From positions 9,815,488 to 9,879,487 of the forward strand of contig OY720350.1 of NCBI GenBank assembly GCA_963082975.1: a stretch of DNA of 64,000 nt, given 5' to 3'. The DNA comes from Labia minor. Lineage: Eukaryota; Arthropoda; Insecta; Dermaptera; Spongiphoridae. The notes below the pieces were generated by a model. The model saw nothing but the letters and a program-made list of their open reading frames with translations. It was not told the DNA's origin and made no database searches. Each line of letters begins with the position of its first letter. The first letter of the stretch is position 1. Of this stretch, positions 11,194 through 22,834 are shown in pieces. The position numbers and the translations under genes are program-made.

Positions 11194-12095
11194 TAATGAT
11201 TCTCAACCTTTTTTTTACCGGGGCACACTTTTAACGGTTTAAAAATTTGTAAAAGTGTAAAAGTTTACCATATTGACAAAAAGTGGTCCCAAAAACAGTT
11301 TACCTTTTTTACTATCTCGCCAGAGATAGTATTGCGATCATGAAAATTTTCGATGTTGAGATTTTGATGTTTTTATACGTTTTGAAGGTTCCTGAATCAT
11401 TTTCACTAAGGTTGAGAAAAATATCTGTGTGTGTGTGTGTGTGTGTATGTGTGTATGTGTGTGTGTATGTATGTAGACAAGATTACGCAAAAACGGTTTG
11501 AGCTAGAATGATGAAATTTGGTACATGGACATTATTCAAAATTCATAGTTTTCTATCAACTTTTGAGAAATGTAGCTCAACCGGAAGAGGGTCATTACCT
11601 ACAACGTTTTGATTTTTTTTCCTCTAAAGTGACCGTAAAAATAAAAATATATGTTTGATAATTTTTCACATGATTAATAATTGTATAAAACTACTATATA
11701 TAGAATTTCAGCTTGATTGAATTGCTGAAAGTACCAGAATTAATTTTTTAACACTGCAAATCTCACGCGCCAACACATGCCATGGTGCCATCAATAAAAA
11801 GCCAAACATGCGCTGGTTTAATATTTATTATTTATAATTTATAATTAATTAAATTTAATTTAAATATAATATATTATGTTATTTAATCCAATTCAAATTG
11901 CGAGATAGTCGAGTGGAGACACTCCAGCTAATTTTAGAACCATATTAAAAAAAATTTAGAAAGTCGGAAATGTTTAAGAGCCTAATCCCAAAAACGTTTT
12001 ACCTTTTTTTAGAACCAAATTGAAAAAAATTTAGAAAAACAGTCGGAAATGTTTAAGAGCCTCATAATCTCGCGGCCCACTTTTGAGAATCATTG
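11194..12095. mobile_element. hAT-type MITE (CAGTGATTCTCAACC family), interrupted
   Basis: The left end is atgattctcaacc and the right end gagaatcattg. The flanking 8-mers atctaatc and atctaact match at 6 of 8 positions. The internal unit acc(t)n.agaacca.attgaaaaa...gtcggaaatgtttaagagcc occurs twice. The element is split at about 11307/11928 by a family A Helentron-like insertion. Confidence 0.8.
11308..11927 (-). mobile_element. Helentron-like element, family A, copy 2 (nested)
   Basis: Full-length copy with end hairpin tactatctcgccagagatagta, a (TG)n microsatellite at about 11427-11475, the core gatgaaatttggta at 11510 and the far end gagtggagacactccag. It sits inside the T-run of the hAT MITE at 11194-12095, which shows both its target preference and that it is the younger of the two. 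Confidence 0.8.
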
Positions 12096-13063
12096 ATCTA
12101 ACTTAAAATATACAATTTTATTGTAAAATGTAGTCATTGAATAATATAAATTATTAATTAAATTATAATTAATTTGTTGTAAAATTTCTAGAAAAATTTA
12201 TTTTTATTCAATTTTAATTCAATGAATCCAAATGAATGTAGAATTTATTTCGACTAACAGATAAAAGAAAAAAAAACGGCGGCTTAGGTATCATTCTAAT
12301 CCAGACTTTCTTAAAAATTAAATTTTAATATTCCAAGGGATTAAACATGAAAATCCCTTTGAACTAATATTTGAATATTTTTTCTAATAGCTTTAATTAA
12401 ATTTTTAAATTAAATTTATTTTTATAATTTAGACATTAGGTAGGTAGAATATTATTATTTTTTTTATTTGTTTTCATAATCAGCTTTGGTAATTTGCCTA
12501 TGACTATGTTAGGTTTCATTTAACGAATATCATAAAATCTCACTTAATTTTTGTTTTGTTGATGTGTTCGTTGATGGTTGGTTAGTTGACTCTCTTGGGC
12601 CCTTTTGAATAATTTTCAAATTAAGCCATGTCTTGTTCGATTTAATAACAGTGAATAAAGGAACTGGCATCACGGTCAATTTAATAAATATGTAGTGATT
12701 TAATTTATACTTGAATAACAAAAACCAATTGGCAATATTTTAATGAGTATGTATTTTCAAGCTCATTAATTTATTCAATGATCGAATTCAATGAATAAAA
12801 AATATCTAGTATTGAATAATTTTACTCGAGAAATTCAATTTTATTTAAGAGTTTATGGGTTTATCGTCAACTATTGCAATGAAAAATTAATTTATTATTA
12901 TTCTATATTTTTTAACTCTCTCTCTATTTATTAAAATATTTAGATTAAATTACATAATGAATTTTAATGAAATTCTTTAAATTTGTTTCAATTCCCTCAA
13001 CATTGTATATAAAAAAAATTATTTATCATTTATCTTAAGAAAAATAAACAATTTATGTATGTA
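12096..13063. other. AT-rich sequence, nothing recognised
   Basis: A/T-rich. The minus-strand frame at 12530-12721 has no recognisable domain. Confidence 0.45.
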
Positions 13064-13750
13064 CGAGGGCAATTCACAAAGTAGATTACATTTTGGAATT
13101 AAGACAAAACTAGTACAGGAAAATGTTTTTTATTATATACATTTGTAAGAGCAAGTAAAATACTATTTTTCTACATAATCGCCAAAAAAGTGGAGACATT
13201 TATCGTAGCGATGAACGAGCTTCGAAATTCCTTCCTCATAGAAATCCGCCGCCTGAGTGTTGAGTTAGTCAGTCACGGCCGCGCGGAGATCGTCGTAGAA
13301 GTTAGGCTACCATAAGTTTTGTGCCAGGTGGGTACCAAAGCGTCTGATAGACCATCACAAGGGTCAGCGAATGGCTGCCTATTTGTCATTTTTGGAGGCC
13401 TACGAGTACCACGGTGATTCATTCCTTGATCGAATCGTAACGGGAGACGAGACTTGGGTGAAACACGTGACGTGTGAGACAAAATGGGAAGTGGGGGCAC
13501 ACACATTGTCCCAAAAAACCACAAAAGCGGCCGCGACTGACTGACTCAACACTCAGGCGGCGGATTTCTATGAGGAAGGAATTTCGAAGCTCGTTCATCG
13601 ATACGATAAATGTCTCCACTTTTTTTGGCGATTATGTTGAAAAATAGTATTTTAGTTGCTCTTTCAAATGTGTGTATATAATAAAAAACATTTTCCTATA
13701 CTAGTTTTGTCTTAATTCCAAAACGTAACCTACTTTGTGAATTGCCCTCG
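13064..13750 (+). mobile_element. Fold-back mariner element, 687 bp
   Basis: The termini are cgagggcaattcacaaagta and its inverse, with TA on both sides (13062-13063, 13751-13752). The inverted similarity extends about 210 bp inward (13064-13273 against about 13540-13750), far beyond a normal mariner terminus of about 30 bp. The right arm encodes the transposase C-terminus, and the left arm is an inverted copy of that same region. Between the arms is a transposase piece with the first catalytic motif. The element cannot make a transposase but has both ends. Confidence 0.9.
13306..13647 (+). pseudogene. Mariner transposase remnant (middle and C-terminal end)
   Basis: Two pieces of mariner transposase are readable on the plus strand. 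About 13306-13500 encodes the linker and start of the catalytic domain, with the conserved CARWVPKRLID and the first-aspartate motif TGDETWV. After a deletion, about 13552-13647 encodes the C-terminus, including FYEEGISKLVHRYDKC and GDYVEK, then a stop. The N-terminal DNA-binding region and the second and third catalytic aspartates are missing, so it is dead. Lineage within mariner is not settled from this much sequence. A normal mariner transposase is about 345 residues, and about 95 codons remain here. Confidence 0.85.
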
Positions 13751-14972
13751 TATAATAGGAAGGAATAAATTCTTTAAGAAATAAATCCATTATTTCTTTC
13801 TTTAAAATATTAACTTTTATTTAAACAAAAAAGTATGGATTGTATTAAATTGTATTTTTTGAGATTTATTTTAAATTTAAATTTTTATTTGTACATTATA
13901 AAATTTCATTTCAAATAACAAAACAAAAAAAAAAGTTTTTTTTTTGTTGTAATTTCTATTGATAAAATGTATAAATACAAATTTTCATTCAACGAATGCT
14001 TTAATAATATATAAAGTAATTATTATATTAAAAGCGCGCGTTTTCATTAATAGAAGAGAATCTGCACCAGTCCCCATAAATCAATTACTTAACACATTAT
14101 CATATATTTATTAATATACGTATATATATATATATATATATAAAATAATAATAATAATTTTTTGTTAGTATTTATTTAATTATAACCCTTTGAAATCTTC
14201 CAATTGTAACTGATTCAATTAAATTTCAATAAAAACATACGCCACATCATTGAAAAAAATATAACAACACATTGCAATTTAATTATTATTTTATAAAAAT
14301 CTAATAAATATATATATATATATATAAACTAATTACACTTCATTCTACGTCTATTATGATTTAAATTGCATCGATAATTTGTATTCATTTACCCACCCAA
14401 TTCGTTTAGAATACATTATAATATAATTAAACGAGAAATTGGTTTGAAAAAAAAAATGACAATCCACAAAGGAATAATTATAATTATATAAATGAGAATG
14501 ATAATAATAATAATTAGAATAAAGGTTTTTTTATTCATTTAATTCGTATTTATGGTATTAGGAAAGAATTTTAAAAAATTAAAATTGAATCAAAACCAAT
14601 ATAATATTGAACAATATAATATAATAATAACATAAATTATATAATAAAATTCAAGATTTTAGTAAAATCTATATTTAAGTTTATTTAGAATTAAATAAGT
14701 AATGTAGATTCTTCTTGTTTGTGATATAATCTTATTTTTTTCCACCAATTTAAAGAAATAACTGTCAATCTCTATCGATTCTAAATACATATAATAATTC
14801 AATTAAACAATTATTCAAATTTATTTATTTATTTTTAAATTAAGAATAATTCTTTTACATATTCATACATTCATAAGATAATTATAATCAATAATTTCTA
14901 CAATAAACTAAGATATAATTAAATATGTGATAATATGTCATTTTTGACTTTTATAAAAGTTTGAATAATTCA
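13751..14972. other. AT-rich sequence with (TA)n runs
   Basis: (TA)n runs lie near 14117-14141 and 14309-14327. No genes or recognised repeats. Confidence 0.5.
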
Positions 14973-15547
14973 TTTTTACTATCTCGAAAATTTTCAATGT
15001 TAAGATTTTAATGTTTTTATACGTTTTGAAGATCCCTGAAAAATTTTCACTAAGGATGAGAAAAATGTCTGTGTGTGTGTGTATGTGTGTATGTAGACAA
15101 GATTACGCAAAAACAATTTGAGCTATAATCATGAAATTTGGTATCCGGGCATTATTCAAAATTCGTAGTTTTCTATCAACTTTTGAGAAATGTAGCTCAA
15201 CTGAAAGAGGGTCATATTTGATTTTTTTTTCCTCTAAAGTGACTGTAAAAATAAAGATATATGTTTCATAGTTTGTCACATGATTAAAAATTGTATAAAA
15301 CTACTATATATAAAATTTCAGCTTGATTTAATCGCTGAAAGTACTGGAATTAATTTTTTAACTCTGCAAATCACGCGCCAGCACGTAACGTGGTGCCATC
15401 AACAAAGATCCAAACATGCGCTGGTTTAATAAATATTATTTATTAATTTTAATTTATAATTTATAATTAATTAAATTTAATTTAAATTAATATATTTTGT
15501 TATTTAATTCAATTCAAATTGCGAGATAGTCGAGTGGAGTCACTCCA
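14973..15547 (-). mobile_element. Helentron-like element, family A, copy 3
   Basis: The start tttttactatctcg and end gagtggagtcactccag match the family. The hairpin arm after the first actatctcg is deleted (about 22 bp missing before aaaattttcaatg). A (TG)n microsatellite and gatgaaa-type core (here catgaaatttggta) are present. Confidence 0.78.
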
Positions 15548-17034
15548 GCTTATTTACAATATATCTATTAAAAAATGCATTATTGTATCTATAATAACAG
15601 ACCAATAAAAGAGATTATTTTTTGATCCCATAATTATATAATACTATATTTTTATTTATAATATAAATAAATAAATAAATATAAAACAAAAACATGTAAA
15701 TTTTACAATTTAAACAGTAAAGTGTTAACAATCTTAGGACAGAAAATATGTATATGTACTCAAAATTATTCATGATAATAATAATTATTTTATAAATTGA
15801 ATTGCAATAATTAATTGATGGTTTGATTGACTGGGTTTGAGGTTGCAATCGTAAATAAAATAAAAAAAAACATTTTTTTTTTTTAAATATAAATATAGAT
15901 AATTTTTTAATGTTATTATATTATTAATATTATTATTAAAATAAATATATAATATAAATGTTATTTAATCATTTAATGATATTGGTTGAATAGATAGAAT
16001 TAATATGTGAGAAGGATTTCATTTTTTTAAAAAAACTCTTTCATTTATTCTCTCGTTTTTTTGTTTTGTTTATTCAAGGGATGATAGGGGTAGGTAGATG
16101 ATAGTTTATTTTTTCATAATTTAAAAAAAAAAAAAATAAAAATCTTTTGAATAATAGACAAAAAAAAGGGTGGTTAAGAATCTATTTCGATAGTGAGAAA
16201 AAGAAACAATGAAATGATAGGTTTTTTCAATTGTATCTTTGTATATAATTTCTAGATTATACCTTTCTAACGATTTGTTTTTTCATCTGATATTCCACTA
16301 CTTGACATCAAACATCTGAGATTTTTCACGAAATATATAACAAATATTTGGTTATCTTTTGTATGTTTGTTTGTTTGTTTGTTTTAATTTGCCTTTAAAT
16401 ATATATTATTAAATTGCCACATTTTTAATGGTTGTCGATTCTATTTTTCAAAAGTATATATAAAAAAGTCATCTTACAACGTTAATAACTTTAACTATTT
16501 TACTACACAGTATAGTAATTAAAACCAAATGAGACTGAAACGAAGAGAGAAGTTAATGAAACTTCAGATGGAAATCAGAAGATAAAAAAAAAAGCAATTA
16601 GTGTGTCTTTATAAAAAGACATCTTATTTTTTCATACTTCTTTGCTTATGTATTATATATAAATATATATCAAGTTATATATATACTATTTTATCTAATT
16701 TTGTAAAATTTAACAATTTCAAAATAATTAAATTATTATTATTATTATTTTTCTCTGTTGATGTTTTATAGCAGCTCTTAGAAATAGTTTTTTAATGGTG
16801 TCCTTATACATGTATTATAATATTATTATATTTTGAGATTTTATTCCATTTGTAATTTTAAATGACATTCTCATTAAAACAAATGGAATATTTCAATCTG
16901 TATTTTTTTTATTTTAATTAATTTAATTTATATATAAAATTTAATAATATTTCATCATACTAAACATGGTAAATGCCTAATAACTTATTAATTCATAATT
17001 TATTATATTTTTTAACTTGAAAAATTAAAATTAA
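15548..17034. other. AT-rich sequence, nothing recognised
   Basis: A/T-rich with a (GTTT)n run near 16363-16384. The minus-strand frame at 15615-15848 is low-complexity. Confidence 0.5.
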
Positions 17035-17620
17035 CTGGAGTGTCTCCACTCGATTATCTCGCAAATTTGAATTGGATTAAATAACAAAATATATTAATTT
17101 AAATTAAATTTAATTAATTATAAATTAAAATTAATAAATAATATTTATTAAACCAGCGCATGTTTGGGTCTTTGTTGATGGGACCACGTCACGTGTTGGC
17201 GCGTGAGATTTGCAGTGTTAAAAAATTAATTCTGGACCTTTCAACGATTCAATCAAGCTGAAATTCTATATATAGTAGTTTTATACAATCTTTAATCATG
17301 TGAAAAATTATCAAACATATATCTTTATTTTTACGGTCACTTTGGAAGAAAAAAAATCTAAACTTTGTAGGACCCTCTTCCGGTTGAGCTACATTTCTCA
17401 AAAGTTGATAGAAAACTACGAATTTTGAATATTGCCCATGTACCAAATTTCATGATCTTAGCTCAAACCGTTTTTGCGTAAACTTGGTTACATACATACA
17501 CACACACACAGAGACATTTTTCTCAACCTTAGTGAAAATAATTCAGGAACCTTCAAAACGTATAAAAACATCAAAATCTCAACATCGAAAATTTTCGTTA
17601 TCTCTGGCGAGATAGTAAAA
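17035..17620 (+). mobile_element. Helentron-like element, family A, copy 4
   Basis: Inverse orientation to copies 1-3. It begins ctggagtgtctccactcgat and ends with tatctctggcgagatagta in a T/A-run. About 11 bp next to the hairpin are missing compared with other copies. The microsatellite is short, (CA)n at 17494-17508. Confidence 0.78.
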
Positions 17621-18921
17621 ATTAAAAAAATAAAAAAAATAAAAACAAAATTCTGAAACATTTGCAATTCACCAGAAACAAAATATTAATTTATAATTAA
17701 ATTAGATAAAAAAAAATAATAAATTAAAAATATATGATGGGAAAGTTTCCATAAAAGAGTAAAATAATATTTTTAAAGTAAAATTCGGTTAAAGGTTTAA
17801 AATTGTTATAAGAAGGAGTTGAGTGGGCTTTGCGTGCGAATATCAATTTCCCCTCCCGTTGTCTACCTTTAATGTATTGCTAATGACCAAATTATCCTAT
17901 TCTATGATGAAATTATAAAATATTATATTTCAATTATTATAATATAATAAAAGAGATAATATGCGTCTATCCCTGGGATATTTCAATTATAGATATTTTC
18001 TTAATGTCTTATTAATAGTTTAATAATAGTTTTCGATATAACAATAATATTATCCATCGAGAGTATATATATGTGTGTATGTGTGTGTGTGTGTGTGTAT
18101 GGAAGTCTGCCCGGATTGGAATGTCGTTAACAAGACCGGTAGCCGAACGGAACATAAACTAATCGTCTCTCGGACGTTGTACTCGTATTTATCCTAGCCA
18201 ACTGGTAATTATTCCTATTGTAAATATCCATTGCATCTTATTAAGATGCTGCATTCCGTCCTTCTCAGAGCAAACTTATCGATAAGTAACGATCAATCAC
18301 CATCCTAGAATGATGATGTTTCACGGGTAACGCCCTGTCCAAAATCTATCATGTATTTTTTATTTTTTTATTTTTTTTTTTTTTTTTTTTAATTTGCAAA
18401 TCAAGTTTACTCGAATACTAATGTATTAGTGGTGGAGCTTGGAAACATCCTGTAATTTACAAACTGACAACATAAAATGTGAAAAAATAAATAAATAAAC
18501 TCAAACTGTCTGACTTGTTTCCAAGTAGGTATACTACAATATATATCAATCGATATTATTATTATTAATATAAAATTTTATTTGAAAAAAAATAAAAAAA
18601 AAAGTTAACACTTTTAAATGAAAATATTCTATTAATAAATTAAATATAATAAATTTAAATATTATTTTTAATAATAATAATAATGAAAATAGATAAATAT
18701 CTAAATTCTACTTATATAAATATCATTTTTAAAAAAAATATATGTATATAATAAGTGAACTTGAAATAATTTATTAGAAAATTTATTATCGTCTTTGCTC
18801 TTGTACAAGTTTAGATTTTTTTTTTTTAATTCATTCTTTCCTAATTGAAATCTTCTACTTTTCAATTATACAATTCTGTTTTCTCTTTTCATACATTTTC
18901 GTTTTTAGAAATAATATATAA
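17621..18921. other. AT-rich sequence with an unrecognised block at 18095-18345
   Basis: A (TG)n run at 18072-18098 is followed by about 250 bp of ordinary composition and then a run of about 40 T and A/T bases (18349-18392). The block holds tagccgaacgg, which matches the tRNA A-box consensus at all but one position, but I find no B box. Other parts are A/T-rich. Confidence 0.35.
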
Positions 18922-19129
18922 ATATAACGGAATTTTGTAAATTAAACCACATATTGATATTTGTTATTGTAAATTTATTCAAAAAATACAAACATATACA
19001 CAACGTATCGATTGCTACTTCTGCAGCTAATTCTGAGCAATCGAAACGTTGTGTATATGTTTGTATTTTTTGAATAAATTTACAATATCAAATATCAATA
19101 TGTGGTTTAATTTACAAAATTCCGTTATA
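18922..19129. repeat. Near-perfect palindrome, arms about 95 bp
   Basis: Bases from about 18925 (taacggaattttgtaaatta) recur inverted up to 19128 with only a few mismatches, around a loop of about 20 bases near 19015-19035. The same terminal sequence forms a shorter palindrome at 33821-33975. It directly precedes the Penelope-like coding fragment, so it may be that element's inverted pseudo-LTR. Confidence 0.85.
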
Positions 19130-19351
19130 AATAAAAACAACCACCAAAGCTTTAATAATTTAATATCTACAAATTATGGTAAGGACATTTTCAGACCCGT
19201 TAGAAATTTTGACAAATTGAGAACAAAACGTGCTAAACTTCTCTCTTCTTTAAATTTTCTAAAAAGATGCAGAGATTCCAATACAATTCCAAAAGGTTTT
19301 CGGATTAAAAGAGTAATTAAATCTATCTCAGCTGCAAAAATTTATATATAA
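19130..19351 (+). pseudogene. Penelope-like element ORF, N-terminal fragment
   Basis: An open frame runs from within the palindrome (ATG at 19049) to 19351. Residues after the palindrome include KLRTKRAKLLSSLNFLKRC and then IPKGFRIKR. This resembles the region upstream of the reverse transcriptase in Penelope-like elements, where a basic helix precedes an IPKGLR-type motif. The reverse transcriptase and endonuclease domains that should follow are absent, and the downstream sequence is A/T-rich. The assignment rests on my memory of the family motif, so a different retroelement class is possible. Confidence 0.5.
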
Positions 19352-19834
19352 ATATATAATAAAAATTAAATGTTATTAAACATTTTAACAATTTCACTAT
19401 ATCTTATGTAAATGTATGACTGATCCTAATTCGAATATACAAATAAATTCAATTTAAAATTTTTAAATATATAAAAAAAAAATAATAATAATAATTTGTA
19501 CACACCTGCCCTTCGTTAGGGCAATAATAAAATGTCTCACAATATATACAAAAAATACATAATTAATTATTTACACTTGTGGCTGGTAAAAAAGGGAATG
19601 GAGAAAGCAAAGTATAAATTAAGATGTATAGGAAAGGGGTGTGAGAACAAGAAAAAAAAATAAGAACATGGATTTGGATATACTTTAGGAGGGGGCAGCG
19701 TGCTAGCGTTAATGGAGATATGGCTAGGGTCTAATTGTCAGTAAGTCTTTTCTTGTTAATTTGCCTGTACATTTAAGTAGTCTGTCAGTTTGGATATGCT
19801 ACTGATTGATGAGACGATGGTGATAATAAATGTT
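19352..19834. other. Unrecognised sequence
   Basis: A/T-rich to about 19500, then more balanced. I see no protein or repeat family. Confidence 0.35.
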
Positions 19835-20437
19835 TTATTGATGTATGACTTTGGTGACTAGGGCTTTGTTGAATTCTTTATAGAGGAAAGTTACTTTAAG
19901 GGAAAGTATCGGGAAGTGGCCCCGAGGACTGTGGATCCTCTGAATGATGTTCCCATTGGATATTTTTGAAGTTCCCCACAACTGACATATCGGCTTGGTA
20001 ATTGAGTTGTGGGTATCGCTCACCATTACTATGAATGAACTATCACACAAATAAAATGTTAGAATTCGATATAACGGGACGGATAAAAGGTTGGATAGTT
20101 TCATCAGAAGACCCTCATGTCAAATCCTATCAAAGAGGATTGCTGAAGAATATCTGCGCTCCTCCAGTGCACAAAAAATTTCACAGACTAGCTTATGAAA
20201 CTGCTATACTGTTCTGTGGCCGGCTCAGAATCTGGAGAAATAAACTCCCTCAAAATAAATGAATGATAGGATTCTGTTACGAAGAATTCTTTCAAAAAAT
20301 TTGGATACAATGGAGAGAAGGCCTTTAGGAGGTCTAAAGGAGTTGGCATTTTCAGAAGGTTTTCCCGGTTCAAGTATCATTATGATCTTGGCCAGTTTCC
20401 AAGTACAATGAAAATGCCCGGGTAGGTTGTTGGACAT
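19835..20437 (-). pseudogene. LINE reverse transcriptase remnant
   Basis: Two pieces on the minus strand look like one non-LTR reverse transcriptase of the Jockey type. Bases 20225-20437 encode the start of the fingers domain, with WKLAKIIMILEPGKPSENAN followed by a degenerate RPxxLLxIxSKxFERIL motif that should precede the polymerase core. Bases 19835-20104 encode a thumb-type segment, QLWGTSKISNGNIIQRIHS. The catalytic palm with its YADD-type motif is missing between them, and there are stops and frameshifts. It would have had reverse transcriptase activity in target-primed retrotransposition; now it is dead. Confidence 0.65.
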
Positions 20438-21179
20438 GTAGAAAAGTGCACAATAATCTTTCTCCTATTCTTCTGTATATTTCTAATAAAAATATTATAA
20501 CAATATTTTATATTATTTATTATTTTTAGGAACAAAAAAAGTATTATACTTTTCAATAAATAAATTAAATGGAGAATATTCATGTAGATTGTAGGACATG
20601 TATCAGTAAAAAGTTGCATAGAAACATTGTTGTAGTACACACAAAGGAAAGGATGCACAAATTGTTTGATCGTGCTCGTTTATGTCATAGAAAGAATGTT
20701 CTTTTTTTTGGAGAAACTTTTGTCCCTTTTTTTATCCTTTATTATATAAATATATCATCTACGCGTGTTTAAACTACACTCAGAAAGCTTTAGATTCACT
20801 TTTTGAATAATGGAAGATTATTTTTACATTAAAAATAAAAAAATAAAAAAAAAAAAACAACCAAATACAATATAAACCTTTATTTGGTTATTATATTCTT
20901 ATTGTATATTCTTTTCAATTTCTATATAAATGTGGTTTACATAGATCTTGTTGATTGCAAGAGTTCAGATGTTCGATGGATGCATCACTGTTTTTTTGTT
21001 TTGTTTTTTTTTTCTCTTCTTTCTCAGATTGTGGTTCAACTGACTGAGACAAATTAAATAGATAATTATATTATCTCGAATAGAAATTGTTTGTGGTCTC
21101 GTTAGGATGGATGGTGATCGATATTTGAATAGTGACCATGGCCATCTGTTAACAGACTCTTGACTCGATTTCAATTGGC
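20438..21179. other. AT-rich sequence, nothing recognised
   Basis: The frame at 20569-20772 (plus) overlaps the 5' side of the LINE remnant and has no clear domain. Confidence 0.4.
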
Positions 21180-21540
21180 TTTAAGTGACCGACCGGGTGT
21201 GTGTGTGGGTCGTGTGGTCTCATTTCCGTGGATGGTGTCTGTTGAGTTGGAATTGTCTTCTCTGTCTCTGTCTGGGTTCTCAATTTGCACGCAAGAGTAG
21301 CCAACCTGAGAGCTGTCCACTTAGCATGCACGCAGGGGGCGCAGCCCTAAAGGGGGGCGACCGCTCGACCGCGGCGGTCCCGCGATCCAAAGTGGCTTTA
21401 GATAATTGAGCTGGAGCACGCGAGAGAGTCCCGGGTTCGGAGCTTGTTAGGGTCCCGATGACAGATTCGCCGCCGGCACAGCCAACCTCCGGTAACCCAA
21501 GCCTTGTTAACCTTTACAGGGTGTTCCCCAACTCTGTCAC
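21180..21540. other. GC-rich, CpG-dense block
   Basis: This is the most GC-rich stretch in the first third of the window, with many CG dinucleotides between 21328 and 21480 (for example ccgcggcggtcccgcgat). It contains gtcccgggttcgga, close to a tRNA B box, but no cloverleaf can be drawn around it. It could be a promoter/first-exon region, part of an LTR, or a transposon fragment. Confidence 0.35.
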
Positions 21541-21975
21541 AAGTCCTATATCACAACAATAAATAAGAAATGATGAGAAGAATTGAATGAAATTATCGTA
21601 CTTCATCTCTCAAACTTTTTTTTAATATTCAAGTCCATTATTTCCAAGGTCACTCGCTGACACTTACTTCTCTCCCAATTAATTATTTTTTTATCATTAC
21701 AAATCATTTAAAATATTTTATATAAAAAAAATAGCTATAATATACCTATAAATATACTTTTGTTAGATATACTTAAATAAATAATTATTTTAAATACAAA
21801 ATTTATATAAACAAGCATAAATTATTTCAAAATTTTCAATTTCTCTATAAATATATATTATTAATTTACTTTTTTAACTATATTATTATATAAATATATA
21901 TTAAATGCAATTTTGTTATCTTGAATAATTAAACCTATTATCTTATCTTATTATGCTAGCTAAAATTGTTTATAT
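21541..21975. other. AT-rich sequence, nothing recognised
   Basis: No recognised content. Confidence 0.5.
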
Positions 21976-22170
21976 ATATATAGCCATGGGTTCTCAAAAA
22001 CCGCTCTAACGATTTTTTTTGAAATTCACACTAGATATAGTATTTATAAAGAAAAATTGAGTTTTATTGTTCATATCTCTGGAAAAATACATTTTCATTA
22101 GTTTTTTCTTAATTTAAATTTATATATGGATGACGACACTATGTCATCCATATTGAAATTTGACTCCCGC
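21976..22170 (+). mobile_element. Helitron-like fragment related to family B
   Basis: It contains cgctctaacgattttttttg and aaattcacact, then ttagttttttcttaattt, which recur in the 3' half of family B. It ends with an 11-bp-arm hairpin (22124-22134 with 22143-22153). It abuts the family B copy at 22178. Confidence 0.5.
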
Positions 22171-22177
22171 CTTTTTT

Positions 22178-22834
22178 ACCGACCGACGATAGTAAGGGAG
22201 GTATTGTTTTCACACCAAATTTCACATGTGGAGATTTTTACATATCTCCACGAATCATGCATTTTCTAAACAGAAAAAAGTATTTTTAGCATGATGTCTG
22301 TCCGTCCGTCTGTCCGTCCGTCTGTCCGTCCGTCCGTATAGATGTGTACAGCCTGAACGGCTCAACCGATTTTGATGAAATTTGGTATATTTAATGTTGA
22401 TAATATGTTAATATTCAATGTTGATCAATATCAACTTTTGGTGCAATTCCGGAAACCGGAAGTGGTAGTATTAGCGATCGACGATAGGAAGGAAAGGGTT
22501 ATTTTCACACCAAAGGAGATTTTTTTATATATCACCACGAATCATGCACTTTGTATTGGTTTTATCCTCGAGAAAAATCATATTTATTAGTTTTTTCTTG
22601 ATTTAAAATTATATGACGTCATCCAGCCATTCATGACGTCACAGCCTGGTCTTGCATATATATTATAAATAAAATAAAATTAAAAATGTTTATATTTATT
22701 ATTTATGTATCCATATCTGTTTTTTATTACATTAATAGATATATTAAAATTATTTGAAATTGTTTCTGTAGCTGGAAATTAATTTATTTCAAACAGTCGG
22801 TCGGTTCGGACCTGGCCACAGGTCAACTTATTTT
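22178..22834 (+). mobile_element. Helentron-like element, family B, copy 1
   Basis: It begins accgaccgacgatagtaagg. Near the other end are gtcggtcggt, the subterminal inverted repeat of the start, and the hairpin gacctggccacaggtc (six paired bases, loop gcca), followed by aacttatttt. A (TCCG/TCTG)n microsatellite lies at 22305-22336, followed by the core gatgaaatttggta. This copy has extra sequence after the core compared with copies 2 and 3. Confidence 0.78.

Noticed and set aside
11283..11501. Recurrent 72-76 codon frames in family A elements (also 37193-37414, 17474-17656) as a conserved small protein
   Set aside because: They recur because the repeat recurs. The frames run through the microsatellite (CVCV repeats) and differ in length and strand between copies.
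19000..19060. Functional hammerhead ribozyme in the palindrome loop
   Set aside because: GAAAC is present, but the CTGATGA core reads ctaattctgag, so the catalytic core is not intact. Kept only as a check in the Penelope-like finding.
21380..21460. tRNA gene around the B-box-like gtcccgggttcgga
   Set aside because: No acceptor stem or D/anticodon arms can be paired around it.
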